Assembly (NCBI GenBank): GCA_947466965.1
Contig: CANIFU010000011.1
Coordinates: 1 to 56,086, forward strand
Direction of reading: 5' to 3'
DNA from: Bacteroidota bacterium
GTDB taxonomy: Bacteria; Bacteroidota; Bacteroidia; 2-12-FULL-35-15
DNA: 56,086 nt
Shown here: in pieces, positions 51,426 through 56,086 of the stretch
Position numbering within the stretch: position 1 is the first letter of the stretch
Layout of the letters: each line of letters begins with the position of its first letter
Notes under the pieces: model-generated
Told to the model about the DNA's origin: nothing
Seen by the model: the letters and a program-made list of their open reading frames with translations, nothing else
The model's database searches: none
Program-made: the position numbers and the translations under genes

Positions 51426-52139
51426 GTGTCAGATAGTCTAGTAATCATACCAACTTATAATGAAAAGGAAAATATTGAGCGAATGATTCGCAAGGTATTT
51501 TCTTTGGCATTTTCATTTCATGTATTGATAGTTGATGACGGTTCTCCAGATGGCACTGCAGATATTGTGAAACGCTTGATTCAAGAGTTTCCTGATCGAT
51601 TGTTTATGGAAGAACGTAAAGGCAAATTAGGTCTGGGCACAGCTTATATTCATGGATTTAAATGGGCTTTGTCTAAAAATTACGAATATATTTTTGAAAT
51701 GGATTGTGACTTTTCTCATAACCCGGACGATCTGATTCGCTTACGTGAAGCTTGTGTAAAAGGTGCTGATGTGGCAATTGGTTCACGATATGTAAAGGAT
51801 GGCAGAATTGAAAATTGGCCTAAGGGACGCGTTTTAATGTCTTATTTTGCTTCTGTTTATGTACGTATGGTTTTGTTTGTCGCAATCCATGATACAACCG
51901 CAGGCTTTAAATGTTATAAAAGAAAGGTGTTAGAACGGATTCATTTTGATGAAATAAAATTTGTCGGATACGCCTTTCAGATTGAAATGAAATATACCGC
52001 ATACAAATTAGGATTTAAAATTATGGAAGTTCCGATTACATTTACTGATAGAACCGAAGGCGTTTCGAAAATGAGTAAAGGAATATTCAAAGAAGCATTT
52101 TGGGGAGTGCTTCAAATGCGATTTAAAAAAATAAATTAA
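51426..52139 (+). CDS. Polyprenol-phosphate mannosyltransferase (Dpm1-like, GT2; GTG start)
   Basis: 237 residues with no membrane segment. IIPTYNEKENIERMI, VDDGSPDGTADIV, FEMDCDFSHNPDDLIRL, AIGSRYVKDGRIENWP, and the C-terminal FVGYAFQIEMKYTAYKLG region with ITFTDRTEGVSKMS are typical of the soluble GT2 dolichol/polyprenol-phosphate mannose synthases. It transfers mannose from GDP-mannose to a lipid carrier at the membrane. The GTG at 51426 is the only start that keeps the first motif near the N terminus, and a promoter lies just upstream. A terminator follows. Confidence 0.88.
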   Translation: MSDSLVIIPTYNEKENIERMIRKVFSLAFSFHVLIVDDGSPDGTADIVKRLIQEFPDRLFMEERKGKLGLGTAYIHGFKWALSKNYEYIFEMDCDFSHNPDDLIRLREACVKGADVAIGSRYVKDGRIENWPKGRVLMSYFASVYVRMVLFVAIHDTTAGFKCYKRKVLERIHFDEIKFVGYAFQIEMKYTAYKLGFKIMEVPITFTDRTEGVSKMSKGIFKEAFWGVLQMRFKKIN

Positions 52140-52163
52140 AGCTCTTTTTTAAGAGCTTTTTTT
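52138..52163 (+). terminator. Intrinsic terminator after the mannosyltransferase gene
   Basis: AAAGCTCTT pairs with AAGAGCTTT (52138-52146 with 52151-52159) around four T and is followed by TTTT. It begins in the stop codon region and separates the gene from pyrC. Confidence 0.8.
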
Positions 52164-52179
52164 GTTAATTAAAAAAATT

Positions 52180-53517
52180 ATGAGCCGAACACTTATTAAA
52201 AATGTAAACATTGTCAATGAAGGTCACATTTTCAAAGGTGATGTATTGATAGAAGATCAGCTAATTTTAAAGGTATCAGCGTCAGAAATAAATGCTATTG
52301 CCGATGTGATGATAGATGGAACTGATCAATATTTGTTTCCCGGTTGTATAGATGATCAGGTGCATTTTCGTGAGCCCGGATTAACTCACAAAGGAGAAAT
52401 TTATACTGAAGCAAAAGCGGCTGTAGCAGGCGGTGTTACTTCATTTATGGAGATGCCCAATACTATTCCGAATGTATTCACGCAGGAATTACTGGAAGAA
52501 AAATACAAGCGTGCATCTGAAGTATCTTTGGCGAACTATTCTTTTTTTATGGGTGCCTCTAACGATAATCTGGAAGAAGTTCTGAAAACTGATCCTGAAA
52601 ATGTTTGTGGCATAAAAGTTTTTATGGGCTCATCAACAGGTAATATGCTTGTGGATAAAAGAGAAACTCTGGAAGGTTTATTCTCCCAGTGTAAAATGTT
52701 GATTGCGACACACTGTGAAGATGAAGAAACAGTCAGACATAATATGCAGGTGTATAAAGAGAAATATGGAGAGGATGTACCTGTTGAGTGTCATCCTTTA
52801 ATTCGCAGCGAAGAAGCTTGTTACAAGTCGTCTTCTTTAGCAGTTGAGTTGGCAAAAAAATACAATACGCGATTACATATTTTACACATATCCTCAGCCA
52901 AGGAAGTGGAACTGTTTGATAACATTATTCCATTAAAACAGAAAAGAATTACTGCAGAAGCTTGTATTCATCATTTATGGTTCTCCGATGAAGATTATAA
53001 GACGAAGGGTAATTTTATTAAATGGAATCCTGCAGTAAAAAAAGCGACTGACAGAGATGCGATTTTGAAGGCTGTATTAGAAAATAAGATTGATGTGATT
53101 GCAACCGATCATGCTCCTCATACGCTCGAAGAGAAGCAGCAACTTTATTTTAAAGCTCCTTCAGGTGGTCCATTGGTTCAGCATTCATTGGTTGCAATGA
53201 TTGAAATGCACAAACAAGGTAAAATTACCTTGGAAAAAATTGCGGAAAAAATGGCGCATGCTGTTGCAGACTGTTTTCAAATAAAACAACGAGGATATAT
53301 CCGTGAAGGATATTTTGCTGATTTAGTATTGGTAGACTTAAATAGCTCTTTTGTAGTAAATGAATCGAATATCATATATAAATGTGCTTGGTCCCCTTTT
53401 GACGGATTTGAATTTCATTCAAAAATAAAATACACCTTTGTAAACGGACAATTGGTTTATGAGAATGGAGTTTTTAATGAAGAAATTAAAGGGCAACGTT
53501 TAACATTTGAACGATAA
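52180..53517 (+). CDS. pyrC: Dihydroorotase
   Basis: 445 residues, cyclic amidohydrolase of pyrimidine synthesis. PGCIDDQVHFREPGLTHKGE (near 55-74), GIKVFMGSSTGNML (about 146-159, with the candidate carboxylated lysine), HCEDEETVRH, LHILHISSAKE and IDVIATDHAPHTLEEKQ are the metal-site segments. Asn/Gln replaces the first His of the usual D-x-H-x-H motif: here it reads D-D-Q-V-H, so metal coordination may differ; I believe this is normal in many Bacteroidota. The start at 52180 (MSRTLIKNVN) is used; a TTG at 52162 would add MLIKKI and sits in the terminator region. Confidence 0.93.
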   Translation: MSRTLIKNVNIVNEGHIFKGDVLIEDQLILKVSASEINAIADVMIDGTDQYLFPGCIDDQVHFREPGLTHKGEIYTEAKAAVAGGVTSFMEMPNTIPNVFTQELLEEKYKRASEVSLANYSFFMGASNDNLEEVLKTDPENVCGIKVFMGSSTGNMLVDKRETLEGLFSQCKMLIATHCEDEETVRHNMQVYKEKYGEDVPVECHPLIRSEEACYKSSSLAVELAKKYNTRLHILHISSAKEVELFDNIIPLKQKRITAEACIHHLWFSDEDYKTKGNFIKWNPAVKKATDRDAILKAVLENKIDVIATDHAPHTLEEKQQLYFKAPSGGPLVQHSLVAMIEMHKQGKITLEKIAEKMAHAVADCFQIKQRGYIREGYFADLVLVDLNSSFVVNESNIIYKCAWSPFDGFEFHSKIKYTFVNGQLVYENGVFNEEIKGQRLTFER

Positions 53518-53544
53518 TTTAATTTAACTTTTAATATTACTATT

Positions 53545-54897
53545 GTGCTCTACTGGCTTTTAAAACTGTTTGTATATTTTTCATTAAAAATATTTTATAA
53601 AATTGATGTGAAAGGATTAAATAAGATCCCTCGTAACAAACCTATAATTCTTGCTCCCAATCATTCCAACGGATTTATTGATCCAGTTATTTTGGCGAAG
53701 CTCCCTCCACAAAAAGTTCGTTTTTTTGCTCGTGGCGATGTCTTTAAAGGTGCATTTGCCAAATGGATTCTTAATAAAATGAATGTTAGTCCGATGTATC
53801 GGATGCAGGACGGTTTTGCTGAACTCAAAAAAAATGATAAGTCATTTGAAGAATGTCGCAATCTTTTATCAGCCAACAAAACAATATTAATATTTCCTGA
53901 AGGCTTGTGTATTCAGGAAAGACGACTTCGTCATCTGAAAAAAGGATTAACTCGAATCGCTTTTCAAACACTCGAATCGCTAGATTATTCGAAAGATATT
54001 TTTGTAATTCCTGTTGGAATAAATTACCAGGCGGCTCCTAAATTCCGGAGTAAAGTGTTTATCGATATTGGGAATCCAATTTCAATGAAAGAATACGAAG
54101 GAAATTATAAAGCAGATAAGGTAAAGGCCATTAACGAATTTACAAAAATATTAGAAGAAAAAATTTTGGAGAAAGTTTCAAATATCAATAATGCTCATAA
54201 CGATAAATTGGTTTCTAATATTGAAGAGGTTTATACCCATAAATGGCTTGTTGATAAACAGTTGAATTCAAAAAAGTTGAGGAATCAGAGCATTGCCAGT
54301 TCAGAAATTATTGATATGGTAAATGTACTTGATGAAAAGGAGCCTGATTTGATTTCTTCGCTTAAGAATAAGATGTATCCTTATATAAAACTGCTGAACC
54401 AAAATAATCTGCGTGATCATCTTTTACATGAGGAGAGTATTAATAAAATGAACTTTGGTACTTTTTTATTAGAGTATATTATTATTTATTTAGGATTTCC
54501 TATTTATTTTTTTGGTTTAATTTTGAATTATCCTCCCTATTTAATTGCCGAGAAATTTTCGGGTAAAAAAGTAAAAAAAGCAGAATTTTACGCTTCCTTC
54601 AGGGCTAATTTGTCATTAATATTTTGGACGATTTATCTCTTTATTCAATTAACTATTGTTGGAATTGTATTCAAAAGTTGGTTCTTACTTTTGATATTTT
54701 TCCTCCTTGCTGCACTAACCGGATTTTATGTGCTGGAATTTTATCCGGTGATGAAAAAAATTCAAGGTCGTTGGAAGTTGCTTCGAATGGTCCGTAAAGA
54801 TCGTGCAACAGTTGAAAAGTTGGTTAATTACCGGAAAGAAGTGATGGAAGAATTAGGTTTTGCAAGAATGAAATATTTGTCGCTTATTAAACGATAA
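53545..54897 (+). CDS. PlsC-type acyltransferase with C-terminal membrane segments (GTG start)
   Basis: 450 residues from the GTG at 53545 (MLYWLLKLFVYFSLKIFY). ILAPNHSNGFIDPVILAKLP (N-H-x5-D variant), VRFFARGDVFKGA, ILIFPEGLCIQERRLRHLKK and FVIPVGINYQ are the acyltransferase boxes, similar to bacterial glycerol-3-phosphate/lysophosphatidate acyltransferases. The C-terminal part has about three membrane segments (FLLEYIIIYLGFPIYFFGL, FWTIYLFIQLTIVGIVFKSW, LLIFFLLAALTGFYVL) and a basic tail. It probably makes membrane phospholipids or acylates another lipid. It is 27 bases downstream of pyrC. Confidence 0.87.
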   Translation: MLYWLLKLFVYFSLKIFYKIDVKGLNKIPRNKPIILAPNHSNGFIDPVILAKLPPQKVRFFARGDVFKGAFAKWILNKMNVSPMYRMQDGFAELKKNDKSFEECRNLLSANKTILIFPEGLCIQERRLRHLKKGLTRIAFQTLESLDYSKDIFVIPVGINYQAAPKFRSKVFIDIGNPISMKEYEGNYKADKVKAINEFTKILEEKILEKVSNINNAHNDKLVSNIEEVYTHKWLVDKQLNSKKLRNQSIASSEIIDMVNVLDEKEPDLISSLKNKMYPYIKLLNQNNLRDHLLHEESINKMNFGTFLLEYIIIYLGFPIYFFGLILNYPPYLIAEKFSGKKVKKAEFYASFRANLSLIFWTIYLFIQLTIVGIVFKSWFLLLIFFLLAALTGFYVLEFYPVMKKIQGRWKLLRMVRKDRATVEKLVNYRKEVMEELGFARMKYLSLIKR

Positions 54898-54931
54898 TCA
54901 GAAAAAATATATCCTATACATGTAATTTAAA

Positions 54932-55309
54932 TTAACTTCCATACGGAGAAAATAAGAAATCCATCTGCGTGTCTAAATCGTAAAGCATTGTAAAGCTTTT
55001 TGAATCTTTTATGCAAAAGGGTTCTAATAATTGAATCATGTTTTTGTAGCCATCCATCGTCAAATCACAGAAAAAGGTTTTGTTATCCATACTAAAAATA
55101 CCTTCATTTGTTTCGGAAATGTGAAGTATAAGTTTGCAATTTATTTTTTCGATAAATTCAAGAGAGTTCAGGTCAAGTGCTTGTTCCTTTTCTATTAGTG
55201 TTTTCTGAATAGCATCCCTGAATTGTATGGCTTCTGTCCTATCGAAATTGAATAGTCGAATCACTTGGTCCTGATATTCGTTAATGTTGTCAAGGAATTC
55301 TAATTTCAT
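54932..55309 (-). CDS. Conserved hypothetical protein
   Basis: 125 residues from the ATG at 55309 (MKLEFLDNINEYQDQVIRLF). An ATG at 55384 would add 25 residues (VCLENHSSAHLPKN...), which I consider less likely because they are of poor composition. No signal peptide or known motif; the sequence is alpha/beta and acidic (YDQ... FDRTEAIQFRDAIQK, ISETNEGIFSMDNKTFFCDL, LYDLDTQMDFLF). I cannot assign a family. Same strand as the DUF4080 gene upstream, with about 100 bases between. Confidence 0.6.
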   Translation of the reverse strand: MKLEFLDNINEYQDQVIRLFNFDRTEAIQFRDAIQKTLIEKEQALDLNSLEFIEKINCKLILHISETNEGIFSMDNKTFFCDLTMDGYKNMIQLLEPFCIKDSKSFTMLYDLDTQMDFLFSPYGS

Positions 55310-55408
55310 AATTTTATTTTTTTCAATTAATATCTGATCATTCTTTGGTAGATGCGCAGAAGAATGGTTTTCAAGGCAGACCAACTAAACCGAGATTGAG
55401 TTTGTTTT

Positions 55409-56086
55409 TTATTCAACAACAGCTGGAATCACTTTTGCTTTATTCACTCCGTCATATTGAATGATGAGGGTTGAATTTTTATTTTCTATAATGTTCTCTT
55501 TTTCGAAAGCATTGAAATTGAATTGCAGCGGCAGCATAATATATCGGAATTTATGATGATTTAATTTTTCATCTTCAATGATCTTGTTTTTCTCTGTCCT
55601 TTCTATTTCTTCAATGAACAAAGTTTGTGGCTTCACCTTGTGATGAAGATAATAGTCTATTGCAACAAGTTGATTGATGATGGGATCATCGCTGAATTTT
55701 TCAGAAACATATTCCGTCATGATCTCAAAAATATCATTCAAAGAAAATTTGTGAAGATCCCTTTTTGATTCAAAATGTAATCCTAATCCAAGAAGAAAAT
55801 CAAAAATAGAATAGTTTGTTGTGATATATTTTAACGTGTGTGGTGCTCTTTTTTTATTCCAGTATACTTCAAGTGAATGTTCTACTAATGTTATTTGATG
55901 AAGTTGCTCTGCAGATAAATAATTGCTTTCTATGATTTGATAAGGTGGATTCGGATCAAACTTAAATCCGTATTTTTCATATTTTTCTCTTACCGGTGTT
56001 CCTTTTAAAAATTTAAGAAAGCCTAATTGCAATTCGGGTGCATACAATTTAAAGACCTCTTCAAAGCTGAATTTAATGTCTTCCCA
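55409..56086 (-). CDS. Radical SAM protein, DUF4080 C-terminal part (5' truncated by window edge)
   Basis: The frame is open from the window edge: after the edge residues WEDIKFSFEEVFK it continues LYAPELQLGFLKFLKGTPVR, then EKYEKYGFKFDPNPPYQII. A TTG at 56045-56047 is therefore an internal codon, not a start. The LGFLKFLKGTP motif and the following SEN-like and LSAEQLHQITLVEHSLEVYW helices are typical of DUF4080, found at the C terminus of B12-binding radical SAM proteins. The catalytic cysteines are outside the window. The function of these enzymes is largely unknown; only the last 226 codons are seen. Confidence 0.75.
   Translation of the reverse strand, partial: WEDIKFSFEEVFKLYAPELQLGFLKFLKGTPVREKYEKYGFKFDPNPPYQIIESNYLSAEQLHQITLVEHSLEVYWNKKRAPHTLKYITTNYSIFDFLLGLGLHFESKRDLHKFSLNDIFEIMTEYVSEKFSDDPIINQLVAIDYYLHHKVKPQTLFIEEIERTEKNKIIEDEKLNHHKFRYIMLPLQFNFNAFEKENIIENKNSTLIIQYDGVNKAKVIPAVVE

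Noticed and set aside
1-56086. tRNA, rRNA or CRISPR in the window
   Set aside because: No T-loop-like GGTTCGAATC context, no rRNA segments and no regularly spaced repeats were seen; only a covariance search could exclude a tRNA fully.

Overview
The window is a 56 kb piece of a low-GC Bacteroidota chromosome, probably from an uncultured or environmental Flavobacteriales/Sphingobacteriales-like lineage. Three things point there: the gene order rplM-rpsI-rpsB-tsf-pyrH-frr, the TAnnTTTG-type -7 promoter boxes (several with a TTTG-like -33 box about 20 bases upstream), and the protein set (DUF4080 radical SAM, HemJ, HU-SPOR fusion, TPR-SpoIIE, DUF1571, SDR-type threonine dehydrogenase, soluble Dpm1-like mannosyltransferase). 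No rRNA, tRNA, CRISPR array or prophage was recognised. Most of it is ordinary core genome with dense, frequently switching operons.

Layout. 1-700: tail of a SPASM radical SAM protein, then a small GIY-YIG nuclease gene closed in by 28-base inverted repeats. 773-4920 (minus): the ribosomal/translation operon from a near-consensus promoter at 4978-5009. 5462-9572 (plus): haem genes hemA, a fused hemC-hemD, and hemB, with a gene-less inverted-repeat element between hemCD and hemB. 9621-13685: secreted protein, gatC, acyltransferase, trpS, and an amidohydrolase-like protein. 13702-14226: a second inverted-repeat element carrying a decayed GxxExxY (PD-(D/E)XK-like) nuclease gene. 14246-17332: a two-domain secreted amidohydrolase. 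17447-24727: membrane cytochrome c, hflX, L,D-transpeptidase lipoprotein, secreted protein, polA. 24812-29935: two tandem DUF1571/LysM paralogues, kdsB, HU-SPOR protein, hemJ, thioesterase. 30066-35878: glycosyltransferase 9, cysS, MORN-repeat protein, threonine dehydrogenase, trhO. 35875-43358: TPR-SpoIIE phosphatase, RND/MMPL transporter, rfbA, polyprenyl synthase, ferredoxin, small helical protein. 43453-47458: sucA-odhB. 47508-54897: SRPBCC protein, lipoprotein, acs, mannosyltransferase, pyrC, acyltransferase. 54932-56086 (minus): a hypothetical protein and the C-terminal part of a DUF4080 radical SAM protein that runs off the edge.

The most interesting signal is not a canonical operon. 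It is a pair of small nuclease genes of two unrelated folds, GIY-YIG and GxxExxY, each boxed by short inverted repeats that the stop codon runs into, plus a gene-less relative of the second box sitting directly upstream of hemB. These look like minimal mobile or repeat-maintaining units, analogous in layout to REP/RAYT and MITE systems but built on other nucleases. That interpretation is inference; the repeats, their positions and the lesions in the GxxExxY gene are read directly from the sequence.
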